A stretch of 46,709 nucleotides of DNA from Thermoanaerobaculia bacterium (GTDB taxonomy: Bacteria; Acidobacteriota; Thermoanaerobaculia; UBA5066), in contig JAJVIN010000066.1 of the NCBI GenBank assembly GCA_022071945.1, forward strand, positions 1 to 46,709, in the 5' to 3' direction. Position numbers and translations under genes: made by a program. Under the pieces are notes generated by a model. It was not told the origin of the DNA and searched no databases. It saw nothing but the letters and a program-made list of their open reading frames with translations. Positions 25,230 to 33,970 of the stretch are shown here, piece after piece (within the stretch, counting starts at the first letter, position 1; every line of letters starts with the position of its first letter).

Positions 25230-25823
25230 ATGGAGCTACTCAATGTGAACCGCAGCATCCTGGTGGTGATCGACCTCCAGGGCAAGTTGATGGATGTCAT
25301 CTTCAGGCCAGGCCTGGTGATCGAGAGCACCAAGCGCCTGCTCAGGCTCGCGGAGATGTTTGACGTCCCCGTCATCCTGACCGAGCAGTACCCGAAGGGT
25401 CTCGGGCCGACGCACCCCGAGATCCGGGCTCTCTTCGATGCGATCGAGACCCCCAAGTTCACGCTGGCCAAGACGAGCTTCGGATGCTGCGGAGACCCGG
25501 GCTTCGAGGCCCTCTTGCAGTCAGCCCGGCCCGGCGTTCCCCCCTCGGGACGACAGATTCTCATCGCGGGCATCGAAACTCACGTTTGCGTCACGCAGAC
25601 CGTGCTCGAGCTTCTGGCCCAGAAGAATCACGTCTATCTGTGCTGGGAGGCCATCAGCGGCAGGGGCGAGGAGTACAGAAAGCACGCCCTCGAGCGGATG
25701 GTCAAGTCCGGAGCCGTCCTGACGAACCACGAGTCGGTGGCGTTCGAGTGGATGCGCGACAAGAACCACCCTTCGTTCAGGGCGGTGAGCGCGCTCCTGA
25801 AGGAAGGCCAGCCGGCGGGCTGA
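25230..25823 (+). CDS. Isochorismatase-family cysteine hydrolase (YcaC-like)
   Basis: 197-residue single-domain hydrolase. The catalytic triad of the family is visible: Asp15 in VIDLQGK, Lys81 in LAKTSF and Cys120 in IETHVCVTQT, with the usual cis-peptide Gly-Ile-Glu stretch before it. Members cleave amides or vinyl ethers; the substrate here is unknown, and YcaC-like proteins of this size are common orphans. GGAGGAGG stands directly before the ATG, an unusually strong RBS. It is divergent from the cytochrome pair with 140 bp between, and is separated from the multiheme gene by a strong terminator. Confidence 0.88.
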   Translation: MELLNVNRSILVVIDLQGKLMDVIFRPGLVIESTKRLLRLAEMFDVPVILTEQYPKGLGPTHPEIRALFDAIETPKFTLAKTSFGCCGDPGFEALLQSARPGVPPSGRQILIAGIETHVCVTQTVLELLAQKNHVYLCWEAISGRGEEYRKHALERMVKSGAVLTNHESVAFEWMRDKNHPSFRAVSALLKEGQPAG

Positions 25824-25840
25824 GAGGGACGAGTCTCCCG

Positions 25841-25876
25841 CGCGGCTCCCGGTGCAATGAATCCGGGAGCCGCGCC
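25841..25876. terminator. Strong bidirectional terminator between convergent genes
   Basis: GCGCGGCTCCCGG, a 10-nt loop, CCGGGAGCCGCGC: a perfect 13-bp stem in the 58 nt between the isochorismatase-type gene (stop 25823) and the multiheme cytochrome gene (stop 25882). A short T-rich run (GTTTACTT) follows on the plus side. Confidence 0.8.
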
Positions 25877-25881
25877 GGCGT

Positions 25882-27321
25882 TTACTTCAAACCCAGCTCT
25901 GCCAGGATCTTCGGATCGGCCTCGTCCTGGGCGAGGATCGTGTGGCAGGCGTCGCAGTCCTGGCTGATCGTCAGTCCGTCCTTGGTGGCGTGATTGCCGC
26001 CGTGACAGCGGAAGCAGCCGGGGAAATCCTCGTGGCCGAGGTTGTTCGGGTGTGTTCCCCACCGCACGCGCATGAAGGGGAAGACGTTGTGCGAGTAGAT
26101 GGTCTGGATCTCGCGTATGGCCTGTTGCAGCTCGGCACTCTTCGTGCGGGCGAAGTCTGGGTAGGTCTTCTGGTAGTAGTCGCGAAGGGCCGTGGCGATC
26201 CTCTCTTCTCCGCCCGGACGGTCGTCGTTCTCGGTCTTGAGGATCTCGACGGCCTTCTTGCGGATGAAGGGAATCTCCAGGGAAATGCGGCCCTCCGCCA
26301 TCGCCTTGTCCACGGCCCGTTCGGGCAGCTGGAAGGCGTGGGAAGGCCGGTTGTGACAGTCGATGCAGTCCATGGACCGGGTCTCGGGGGTGAATCCGGG
26401 TTCGGGTTTCGCGGCATTCGGATCGACGTACTCCACGGTCTTCCCCGCGTCGTCGACGTAAATCACCTTCGCGATCGACTGGCGCTTCTTGTCGGTCGAC
26501 ACGTAGGTGATGCGGGACTTCACATCCAGATGCCGGCCGTGGATTCCCTGCAGGCCCTTCCAGCTCTTGCCGCCGATCTTCATGACGAGAACCGTCGTCA
26601 TCGGGGTGTTCTTTTCGTCGTCGGCGAACTTCTTCTTGACGATGAACCGGTCCCCGGTGAACTTGTGAGGCCAGTGGCACTGTTCACAGGTTTCCCGGGC
26701 CGGGACGAGGGTGAGGACCGGCGACGGCACGGGCCTCTCGTAGTTGTTGAGCGTGACCGCGACGACCTGCCTGAGACCGTCGACCTTCGCCTTGACGAAC
26801 CACGAGGCCCCGGGGCCGATGTGGCAGCGGACACAGGCGACGCGCGAGTGGGGGGAATCCTGGTAGGCGGTGTACTCGGGAGTCATGACCCCGTGGCAGG
26901 CCTCGCCGCAGAAGCTCTGCGTGTCCATGTACTCCATCCCCTTGTACGAGGAGGTGCCCACGATCGCCACGTTCAGAAAGGTCAGCCCGAGGAAAAGGAG
27001 CCCTGCCTTCTGGAGCATCGGGTCCCTGAGAGAGACATCGGGGAGCGTGGCCGGGATCTCGCCCGCCTTCTTCAGCTTCCTTCTCCTCAGGATGATGCCG
27101 AGCGGCATCAAGGCCAGGCCCGCGATGAAGATCCCCGGCAGGATGAGAAAGAAGAAGATCCCGGTGTACGGGTTGATCTGGTGGTGAGCGAGCATTTCGT
27201 AGAGCCAGAACGCGACCAGGAGGACGCCGCCCGCCGTCGTTAACCCGGCCCCGAGAATGGTGATCGGGTTGTTTCCAAAGAAGAAGAAGTAACGGAACCT
27301 CGAGGACAGGAACCCAACCAT
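25882..27321 (-). CDS. NapC/NirT-type membrane-anchored multiheme cytochrome c (six heme sites)
   Basis: 479 residues. Three N-terminal membrane helices (about 18-42, 54-78, 106-124) precede a periplasmic domain with six heme-binding motifs. The first is CGEACH (138-143), with three residues between the cysteines. Five are ordinary CxxCH: CVRCH 163, CEQCH 212, CIDCH 319, CFRCH 436 and CDACH 456. NapC/NirT proteins oxidise menaquinol and feed periplasmic reductases, but canonical ones have four hemes and one helix; the extra helices and hemes resemble quinol-linked cytochromes of metal- or nitrogen-reducing bacteria. The start at 27321 (MVGFLSS) has GGAG about 10 nt upstream. With the bd-like pair it forms a respiratory block. 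Confidence 0.85.
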   Translation of the reverse strand: MVGFLSSRFRYFFFFGNNPITILGAGLTTAGGVLLVAFWLYEMLAHHQINPYTGIFFFLILPGIFIAGLALMPLGIILRRRKLKKAGEIPATLPDVSLRDPMLQKAGLLFLGLTFLNVAIVGTSSYKGMEYMDTQSFCGEACHGVMTPEYTAYQDSPHSRVACVRCHIGPGASWFVKAKVDGLRQVVAVTLNNYERPVPSPVLTLVPARETCEQCHWPHKFTGDRFIVKKKFADDEKNTPMTTVLVMKIGGKSWKGLQGIHGRHLDVKSRITYVSTDKKRQSIAKVIYVDDAGKTVEYVDPNAAKPEPGFTPETRSMDCIDCHNRPSHAFQLPERAVDKAMAEGRISLEIPFIRKKAVEILKTENDDRPGGEERIATALRDYYQKTYPDFARTKSAELQQAIREIQTIYSHNVFPFMRVRWGTHPNNLGHEDFPGCFRCHGGNHATKDGLTISQDCDACHTILAQDEADPKILAELGLK

Positions 27322-27515
27322 TCTCGGCTCTCCTCGGATCCGGGGGCCTGTTTCCGGGCCGAGCCCGGACGACGCGCAGCCCCCAGTCGCGACGGTAGTA
27401 TGGGGGACGTCCCGAGGCTTGAAAAGCCGTCCCGCCTGGAGGGCCACGGCTCGAGCCCGCCCCATCGCAGAGACTGCGGCGGGCCTCTGGTATCTTTGGG
27501 GCGAGGAGGGATTCC

Positions 27516-28067
27516 ATGGGCGTTCGGGCCTATCGCGGCATCGTTCCCCGGATCGGCACGGGCGTCTTCATCGCCGAAACGGCGGCCGTGATCGGGGATG
27601 TGGTCCTCGGAGACGACGTCTCGATCTGGTATTCGTCCGTCGTGCGGGGGGATTGCTGCTCGATCCGGATCGGCGACAGGACCAACGTGCAGGACAACTC
27701 CACCCTTCACGTCACGAAGGACGTCGGTCCTCTCGTGATCGAGGAAGAGGTGACCCTGGGCCACAACGTGGTCGTTCACGCCTGCACGATCCGCCGCGGC
27801 GCCCTGATCGGGATGAACTCGACGATCCTCGACAATGCCGAGATCGGGCCGAGTGCCCTGATCGCGGCCGGCTCCGTGGTCTTGCCCAACACCAAGATTC
27901 CCGGTGGAACCCTCTGGGCGGGGAGTCCCGCCAAGCTCAAGAGGACCCTGACCCCGGCCGAGGTCGCCTCGCTCGAGAGCTACTGGAAGAACTACCTCGA
28001 ATACAAGGCGGAATACCTGAGAGAGGATGTTCCGGCGCTTGCCCTGGCAGGCGTTACGGATCGCTAG
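27516..28067 (+). CDS. Gamma-carbonic anhydrase family protein (left-handed beta-helix)
   Basis: 183 residues, mostly hexapeptide repeats (IGDVVLGDDVSIWYSSVVRGD, then IGMNSTILDNAEIG). The three zinc-ligand histidines are in place: one in STLHV and two in LGHNVVVHA. Members such as YrdA, PaaY and Cam form homotrimers; many lack confirmed CO2 hydration activity, so the enzymatic role is open. GAGGAGGG stands 6 nt before the ATG. It is the first of eleven closely spaced plus-strand genes, 14 nt before hisS, and divergent from the multiheme gene. Confidence 0.9.
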   Translation: MGVRAYRGIVPRIGTGVFIAETAAVIGDVVLGDDVSIWYSSVVRGDCCSIRIGDRTNVQDNSTLHVTKDVGPLVIEEEVTLGHNVVVHACTIRRGALIGMNSTILDNAEIGPSALIAAGSVVLPNTKIPGGTLWAGSPAKLKRTLTPAEVASLESYWKNYLEYKAEYLREDVPALALAGVTDR

Positions 28068-28081
28068 TCCGGAAGAAGAAA

Positions 28082-29344
28082 ATGATCAACGCTGTCAAAG
28101 GCACACGGGATCTCCTCCCGCCTGATACAAGAGTGTGGAATCGAGTGGAGGAAACGGCCCGCGAGGTGTTCCGGCTCTACGGCTTCGAAGAGATCCGCAC
28201 TCCCATCCTCGAACCCCTCGAGCTCTTCGTCAGGAGCGTCGGCGAGGCCTCCGACATCGTTCACAAGGAGATGTACGCGTTCACGGACCGCGGGGACAGA
28301 GAGGTCTGCCTGAGACCCGAGAACACCGCGGGGGTCGCGCGCGCCTACATCGAACACGGACTCGCGCGCGCCGGAGGGGTGAAGAAGCTCTACTACATCG
28401 GCCCGCAGTTCCGCTACGAGCGGCCGCAGAAGGGCCGCTACAGGGAGTTCCGCCAGATCGGCGCGGAGGTCCTCGGAGCGGCGGATCCCGCCTCGGACGC
28501 CGAGGTCTTGGTCATGCTCTTCGACTTTCTCCGCAGACTCGGATTCACGGGCTTGACCGTCTCCCTGAACTCCGTGGGCACCGAGGAGTGCCGGCCGAGG
28601 TACGTCGAGGCGCTGCGCGACTACCTCGCCCCGCACATCGCGGTCCTCGGCCCGGACGATCAGAGGCGCCTCGAGCAGAACCCTCTCAGGGTCCTCGACT
28701 CGAAGGACCCGGCCGTCAAGTCCTTGGTCTCGAGCGCGCCGCAAATGCTCGAGTTCCTCGACCCGCCCTCTGCGGCCCACCACGAGGAGATGCTTCGGCT
28801 CCTGGACGCCGCCGGGATCCCGTACAAGATCGAGCCCCGGCTCGTCCGGGGACTCGACTACTACACGCGCACGGTGTTCGAGGTGACGGCGGCGGGTCTC
28901 GGGGCCCAGGACGCCCTCCTCGGGGGGGGCCGGTACGACCGGCTCATTTCCGATCTGGGCGGTCCGAAGACGGCCGGGATCGGGTTTGCCATCGGTGAAG
29001 ACCGTCTGGTGGACGTCGTCTCCGACAGCTTCCGTGCCGCGGCCCTCGAGGGGGTGCCGGTTGCCGTCATCCCGCTCTCGCCGGATGATCGAGGGTACGC
29101 CTTCGCTCTCGCTTCGGGACTGCGCGAGCGGGGGATCAGCTGCGACGTGCAGACGGCGGCCAAGGGGCCCGGAGCCGGGTTGAAGGCCGCCGAGAAACGG
29201 GGATCACGGCTTGCCGTCCTGGCTGGCGAGGAAGAGCGGACAGGACGCTCGGCGGTGGTGAAAGACCTCATCAAGAGGACGCAGGAAAAAGTCAGCGCGG
29301 AGTCGCTCGCGTCCTACATTCGTGAACGGGAAAAGAGCCAATGA
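28082..29344 (+). CDS. hisS: Histidyl-tRNA synthetase
   Basis: 420-residue class IIa synthetase. Motif 1 is in the N-terminal third, motif 2 is FRYERPQKGRYREFRQIG, the HisA motif is LVRGLDYYTRTVFE, and motif 3 is GIGFAIGEDR. The C-terminal anticodon-binding domain begins near residue 325 (VPVAVIPLS). It charges tRNA-His in the cytoplasm. Length is normal. GGAAGAAG precedes the ATG, and the stop overlaps the aspS start as ATGA. Confidence 0.97.
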   Translation: MINAVKGTRDLLPPDTRVWNRVEETAREVFRLYGFEEIRTPILEPLELFVRSVGEASDIVHKEMYAFTDRGDREVCLRPENTAGVARAYIEHGLARAGGVKKLYYIGPQFRYERPQKGRYREFRQIGAEVLGAADPASDAEVLVMLFDFLRRLGFTGLTVSLNSVGTEECRPRYVEALRDYLAPHIAVLGPDDQRRLEQNPLRVLDSKDPAVKSLVSSAPQMLEFLDPPSAAHHEEMLRLLDAAGIPYKIEPRLVRGLDYYTRTVFEVTAAGLGAQDALLGGGRYDRLISDLGGPKTAGIGFAIGEDRLVDVVSDSFRAAALEGVPVAVIPLSPDDRGYAFALASGLRERGISCDVQTAAKGPGAGLKAAEKRGSRLAVLAGEEERTGRSAVVKDLIKRTQEKVSAESLASYIREREKSQ

Positions 29345-31113
29345 CAAAGAAGTCGAGAGTGCCCGCGGGATCGCTCGGGAAGTCTGATGCAAATAGCCGG
29401 GTTTGCCTTCGGGGGTGGGTCAACCGCCGCCGCGACCACGGAGACCTCGTCTTCATCGACCTTCGGGACCGCTCCGGCATCACCCAGGTCGTCTTCGACG
29501 CACAGTTTCTGCCGTCGCCCGAGCTCCTCGAACGGGCCAAGGAGCTGCGCAGCGAGTTCGTCCTCGAAGTCGAGGGAGAGGTCATCCTGCGCGAGAAGGA
29601 AGCGATCAACCCCGATCTGAAAACCGGCGAGATCGAGGTCCGCGCGACGGGACTCGAGATTCTCAACCGCGCGGAAACGCCGCCGTTCCCGATCGAGGAC
29701 GAGGTCCGCGCCTCCGAGGACTTGAGGCTGAAGTACCGCTACCTCGACCTGAGACGCCCCGAGATGACGAGGAACTTCATCCTCAGGAGCGACGTCACCT
29801 ACCGCGTGCGTCAGCTGCTGCACGCCGAGGGGTTCCTGGAAGTCGAGACGCCCATCCTGACGAAGTCGACTCCCGAGGGGGCTCGCGACTTCCTCGTGCC
29901 GTCCCGGATCCACCGGGGGAAGTTCTACGCTCTCCCGCAGTCCCCGCAGCTCTTCAAGCAGCTCCTGATGGTTTCGGGACTCGAGCGCTACTACCAGATC
30001 GCCCGCTGCTTCCGCGACGAGGACCTCCGTGCCGACCGTCAGCCCGAGTTCACGCAGATCGACCTCGAGCTCTCGTTCCCGGACGAAGAAGACATCTATG
30101 AGCTCATCGAGAAGCTCTTCGTCGCGGTCTTTCCTCCCAATGGGATCCCCTGCGAGGCGCCCTTCCGGAGGATGAAGTACGCCGAGGCGATGGAACGCTA
30201 TGGCATCGACCGCCCCGACACCCGCTTCGGACTCGAGCTCTCGACGCTCGACGCCTCGGCCTCGCCCTCCGAGATCCTGAAGAAGGCCCAGATCGTCAAG
30301 GGATTTGCCGTTCCGGGCGGGGCAGGCTTTGCCCGAAAGCGGCTCGATGACCTCGAGTTTCAGGCCAAGAACCTCGGCGCGGGGGGCCTGATCTGGATCA
30401 AGCTCGATGCTTCCCTCCCGGGCGGGTGGAACTCGAATGCCAAGAAGGTCCTGAACGAGGAGACGATCGCCGCGTTCCGAGGCAAGCTCCAGGCGGCGGA
30501 CGGATCGCTCCTTCTCGTCGTCGCGGGCAAGGAGAAGTCCGTCAACGACACCCTCTCCACGCTCCGGGCGCAGATCGGAAGGGAAGAGAAGCTCATCCCC
30601 GAGGGACGCTACGACTTCCTCTGGGTGACCGACTTCCCGCTCCTCGAGTGGCACGAGGACGACGGCCGCTGGTACGCGACGCATCACCCGTTCACATCGC
30701 CGAAGCCCGAGGATCTCGACTATCTCGAGACGGACCCGGGACGGGTTAGGGCCCGCGCCTACGACGTCGTTCTCAACGGCATGGAGCTCGGCGGCGGCTC
30801 GATCCGTATTCACCGCCAGGACGTTCAGTCCCGCATCTTCTCGCGGCTCGGGATAGGGCCCGAGGAAGCGCGGGAGAAGTTCGGCTTTCTCCTCGACGCC
30901 TTCCGCTACGGCGCGCCTCCACACGGGGGGCTCGCTCTCGGCCTCGACCGGATGCTGATGATCCTGGCCAAGGCGGGCTCCATCAGGGACGTGATCGCGT
31001 TCCCGAAGACCGCCTCGGGGACGTGCCTCATGACCGAGTCGCCGGGACCGGTCGCCAGTGACCAGCTGACCGAGCTCGGGATCCAGATCCGGCCTCCCCA
31101 GGCCGGCTCCTGA
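29341..31113 (+). CDS. aspS: Aspartyl-tRNA synthetase, bacterial type
   Basis: 590-residue class IIb synthetase: an OB-fold anticodon-binding domain (CLRGWVNRRRDHGDLVFIDLR), motif 2 FRDEDLRADRQPEFTQIDLE, the bacterial GAD insertion (about 290-430), and motif 3 GLALGLDRMLMIL. The residue after RRRD is His rather than the Leu of tRNA-Asn-discriminating enzymes such as that of E. coli; His there marks non-discriminating AspRS in several bacteria. If so, it charges both tRNA-Asp and tRNA-Asn, and a GatCAB amidotransferase should exist elsewhere. Overlaps hisS by 4 nt. Confidence 0.96.
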   Translation: MTKKSRVPAGSLGKSDANSRVCLRGWVNRRRDHGDLVFIDLRDRSGITQVVFDAQFLPSPELLERAKELRSEFVLEVEGEVILREKEAINPDLKTGEIEVRATGLEILNRAETPPFPIEDEVRASEDLRLKYRYLDLRRPEMTRNFILRSDVTYRVRQLLHAEGFLEVETPILTKSTPEGARDFLVPSRIHRGKFYALPQSPQLFKQLLMVSGLERYYQIARCFRDEDLRADRQPEFTQIDLELSFPDEEDIYELIEKLFVAVFPPNGIPCEAPFRRMKYAEAMERYGIDRPDTRFGLELSTLDASASPSEILKKAQIVKGFAVPGGAGFARKRLDDLEFQAKNLGAGGLIWIKLDASLPGGWNSNAKKVLNEETIAAFRGKLQAADGSLLLVVAGKEKSVNDTLSTLRAQIGREEKLIPEGRYDFLWVTDFPLLEWHEDDGRWYATHHPFTSPKPEDLDYLETDPGRVRARAYDVVLNGMELGGGSIRIHRQDVQSRIFSRLGIGPEEAREKFGFLLDAFRYGAPPHGGLALGLDRMLMILAKAGSIRDVIAFPKTASGTCLMTESPGPVASDQLTELGIQIRPPQAGS

Positions 31114-31121
31114 CGCGTTTC

Positions 31122-32228
31122 GTGGCCTTTCAGACGCGGTCCTTCTCTTTCCGGCCCGAGAAAGGCTCGACGACGGCCGTTCTCCTCGGGACGGGACACA
31201 AGGGCGAGCTCGCCCGGCACCTCGGGGCGATCGCGCCGGGCCGCTGGTTTTGCATCTCGTCCCGCCCGGTCCTGAAAGCCGTGGGGCGGGACTGGCTCTT
31301 GAGCTCGCCCGGCTCGGTCCTGGACGGCGACCCAATCCTGGTTCCTGACGGTGAGCGGGCGAAGACGTGGACGGTGCTGGGCAAGGTCCTTCTCGAGCTG
31401 AAGAAACGCGGATTGAAGCGGGATGGCGGGATCGTGGCCGTCGGCGGAGGAACGGTGGGAGACCTCGCGGGGCTTGCCGCCTCGCTCTCTCTGCGCGGCG
31501 TGCCGGTCGTCCAGGTCCCGACGACGGTCCTCGCGGCCTCGGACAGCGCTCTGGGTGGAAAGACGGCAGTGGATCTCGGGGAGGCCAAGAACCTCGCCGG
31601 CACGTTCCATCACCCGTCGCTCGTCTTCGTGGAGACGTCGTTTTTCTCGTCCCTCCCGGAGCGTGACTACCGTTCGGGGCTCGCCGAGATCGTCAAGAGC
31701 GCGCTTCTGGACGAGGCGTTCTGGCGCCGCTTTCCCCGGCTGGCTCCCTGTCTCGCCGTGAGGGATCAGGTTGGCCTCTCGGAGGCCATCTTCCGGTCAC
31801 TGAAGATGAAGGCGCGTGTCGTTGCGAGCGATCCGAGAGAGACGAAGGGCCTGCGCTTCTCGCTCAACCTCGGCCACACGCTCGGCCACGCGCTGGAAGG
31901 CGCGTCGGACTTCGAGCTCAGACACGGCGAGGCAGTGGCCTGGGGGCTTCTCGCGGCCCTGGAGCTCTCCGTCACGCGAGCCGGCCTCGACTCCAACACG
32001 GCGTCGGAAGCGGCACGCCTCCTGTGGACTCTGGTCAGACCCGTGAGGCCGCCGAAGGCGAGCCTGGAGGGGTGGCCGGCTCTCCTGGCGCTGGACAAGA
32101 AAGGGGATTCGGCGGGAGTCCGGGCGGTGCTGCTTTCGCGGCCCGGTTCCGTGCGGCTTGAGCGGCTCGGCCTTTCGGACTGGCGCCAGGCCTTGGAGGC
32201 CGTTCTCTCTCGATACAATCAGCGCTGA
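31122..32228 (+). CDS. aroB: 3-dehydroquinate synthase
   Basis: 368 residues. NAD-binding GGGTVGDLAG and VPTTVLAASDSALGGKT are followed by the zinc-binding set: Glu in RSGLAEIVKSALL, His in LNLGHTLGHALE, and His in RHGEAVAWG. It converts DAHP to 3-dehydroquinate, the second shikimate step. GTG start, 8 nt after the aspS stop, with little RBS, as expected of a coupled gene. The HD-GYP gene starts 2 nt after its stop. Confidence 0.95.
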   Translation: MAFQTRSFSFRPEKGSTTAVLLGTGHKGELARHLGAIAPGRWFCISSRPVLKAVGRDWLLSSPGSVLDGDPILVPDGERAKTWTVLGKVLLELKKRGLKRDGGIVAVGGGTVGDLAGLAASLSLRGVPVVQVPTTVLAASDSALGGKTAVDLGEAKNLAGTFHHPSLVFVETSFFSSLPERDYRSGLAEIVKSALLDEAFWRRFPRLAPCLAVRDQVGLSEAIFRSLKMKARVVASDPRETKGLRFSLNLGHTLGHALEGASDFELRHGEAVAWGLLAALELSVTRAGLDSNTASEAARLLWTLVRPVRPPKASLEGWPALLALDKKGDSAGVRAVLLSRPGSVRLERLGLSDWRQALEAVLSRYNQR

Positions 32229-32230
32229 AG

Positions 32231-33970
32231 ATGGCGTCCATCAAGCTACCGAGACCGTCGCTGTTTGCCGTCCTGGCGGGCGTTCTGGTCAGCGTCGCGG
32301 TCCTGCCGCTCGTCATCTCTCATATGAGGCTCGTCTCGATCAACCGCGAAGCCCTGCGGACGGCGGAGGAGCAGTACCTCCTCAGGAGCGCCGTCAAGAT
32401 CGCCGGTGACGTCGATCACTTTTTCGAGACGTCCGAGATTCAGCTCCGGAAGATCTCCGAGGCGCTGACACTGGCCGGCTCGATCGCGCCCGACCGGAAC
32501 CCCTTCATGTTCGCGGGCAACAGCACGCTCCTGACGGAGTTCACCTCCGTGCAGAGCGGCGACGTCCTCGTGCTTCGGACGCTCGACCTCGACGGGCGCG
32601 GGGGAATCCTGCAGCCCGAGAAGCTCGACGAGGCGATCGACTTCGAGCTCGCCCGGGCCTTCAAGGCGGCCCTGGACGGGACTCGATTCTCGGGTGAGCC
32701 GGTCAGGACCCCGACGTTCCCCGAGGGCGGTGTCGTCAAGGCCGTTCCGGTGACGGGATACAGCAAGCAAGTCCTGGGAGTTGTCGAGGCTTTCATCTCG
32801 CTTGCTTCCGTCAAGGCGAGCCTCGAGGACGAGCGGAAGCGCGACGTCACCGCCTACATCGTCGACCGGCAGGGAAACCTGATTCTGTCCAACGACCCGA
32901 AGATGGAGGGGACCAAGGGAGCCCTGCTGAAGGTCGAGCTCGTCAAGGAGTTCGTGGCTCACCCGGTCAGGCTCTCTCGCTCCTACTCCCGGATGTCGGG
33001 AGGCGCCGCCAAGAGGGTCCTCGGGACGGTCGCGCCGATCGAGTCGATGGACTGGGGCGTGATCGTCGAGAAGGACGAGGCCAGGGCGTACGCGGCGGTC
33101 ACGCAGATGACGCGCACCACCACGATCGGAGCCATCATCGCGATGCTCCTGGGCGTGGGCGCGGCGTTTCTCGCGGCACGCCTCGTCGCCAGGCCGCTGA
33201 CCGAGCTCGTGGAAAAGGTCCGTCTCGTCGCGGAGGGGAACTACAGCCAGAAGGTCCCGATCCAGGGGACCTCCGAGATCGCGGAGCTCTCCGAGACGTT
33301 CAACATGATGTCCGGAGAAATCGAGCAGGCCGTCATCAAGCTGAAGCAGGCAGCCCGGGAGAACCAGGAGCTCTTCCTGAATTCCATCCGGTCCCTGGCG
33401 GCGGCGATCGACGCGAAGGACCCCTACACGCGCGGCCACTCTGAGCGCGTCGCGAGGTATTCAGTCATCATCGCCAAGGAGATGTCTCTGCCGCCCGAGG
33501 AGATCCGGAAGGTCCGCATCGCGGCCCTCCTTCACGACGTGGGCAAGATCGGAATCGATGACCGCATTCTGCGCAAGCCTACGGCCCTCACCGACGACGA
33601 GTTCGATGTGATGAAGACCCACCCGGTCAAGGGCTCGTTGATCATGGGGCACATTCCGCAGCTTCGGGAGATCATCCCTGGCATGAAGCACCATCACGAG
33701 CGCTGGGATGGCGGGGGATACCCCGATGGCCTGATGGGCGAGGAGATCCCCTTCATCGCCCGCATCGTCTCCGTCGCGGATACGTTCGATGCCATGACGA
33801 CGACGCGCCCGTACCAAAAGGCCATGAAGACGGACTTCGTGGTCTCCCGCATCCGCTCTTTCACGGGCACCCGATTCGATCCGGCGGTCGTTTCCGCCCT
33901 CGTGAAGTCGTACGAGAAGAAGGAACTGGAGGTCGTCGGTGAGGCGGCCAGATTGGCGGCCTCTGCATGA
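32231..33970 (+). CDS. Membrane HD-GYP cyclic-di-GMP phosphodiesterase with Cache sensor and HAMP
   Basis: 579 residues. Topology: a first helix (about 11-31), a periplasmic sensor of Cache type (about 35-295), a second helix (297-318), a HAMP domain (318-370), a short coil and an HD-GYP domain (about 385-575). The HD pair is at 435-436 in LLHDVGKIG, HHHERWDGGGYPDG holds the intact GYP at 496-498, and the metal ligands look complete, so an active phosphodiesterase for c-di-GMP is expected. The signal sensed is unknown. It lies 2 nt after aroB and overlaps the lipoprotein gene by ATGA. Confidence 0.92.
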   Translation: MASIKLPRPSLFAVLAGVLVSVAVLPLVISHMRLVSINREALRTAEEQYLLRSAVKIAGDVDHFFETSEIQLRKISEALTLAGSIAPDRNPFMFAGNSTLLTEFTSVQSGDVLVLRTLDLDGRGGILQPEKLDEAIDFELARAFKAALDGTRFSGEPVRTPTFPEGGVVKAVPVTGYSKQVLGVVEAFISLASVKASLEDERKRDVTAYIVDRQGNLILSNDPKMEGTKGALLKVELVKEFVAHPVRLSRSYSRMSGGAAKRVLGTVAPIESMDWGVIVEKDEARAYAAVTQMTRTTTIGAIIAMLLGVGAAFLAARLVARPLTELVEKVRLVAEGNYSQKVPIQGTSEIAELSETFNMMSGEIEQAVIKLKQAARENQELFLNSIRSLAAAIDAKDPYTRGHSERVARYSVIIAKEMSLPPEEIRKVRIAALLHDVGKIGIDDRILRKPTALTDDEFDVMKTHPVKGSLIMGHIPQLREIIPGMKHHHERWDGGGYPDGLMGEEIPFIARIVSVADTFDAMTTTRPYQKAMKTDFVVSRIRSFTGTRFDPAVVSALVKSYEKKELEVVGEAARLAASA

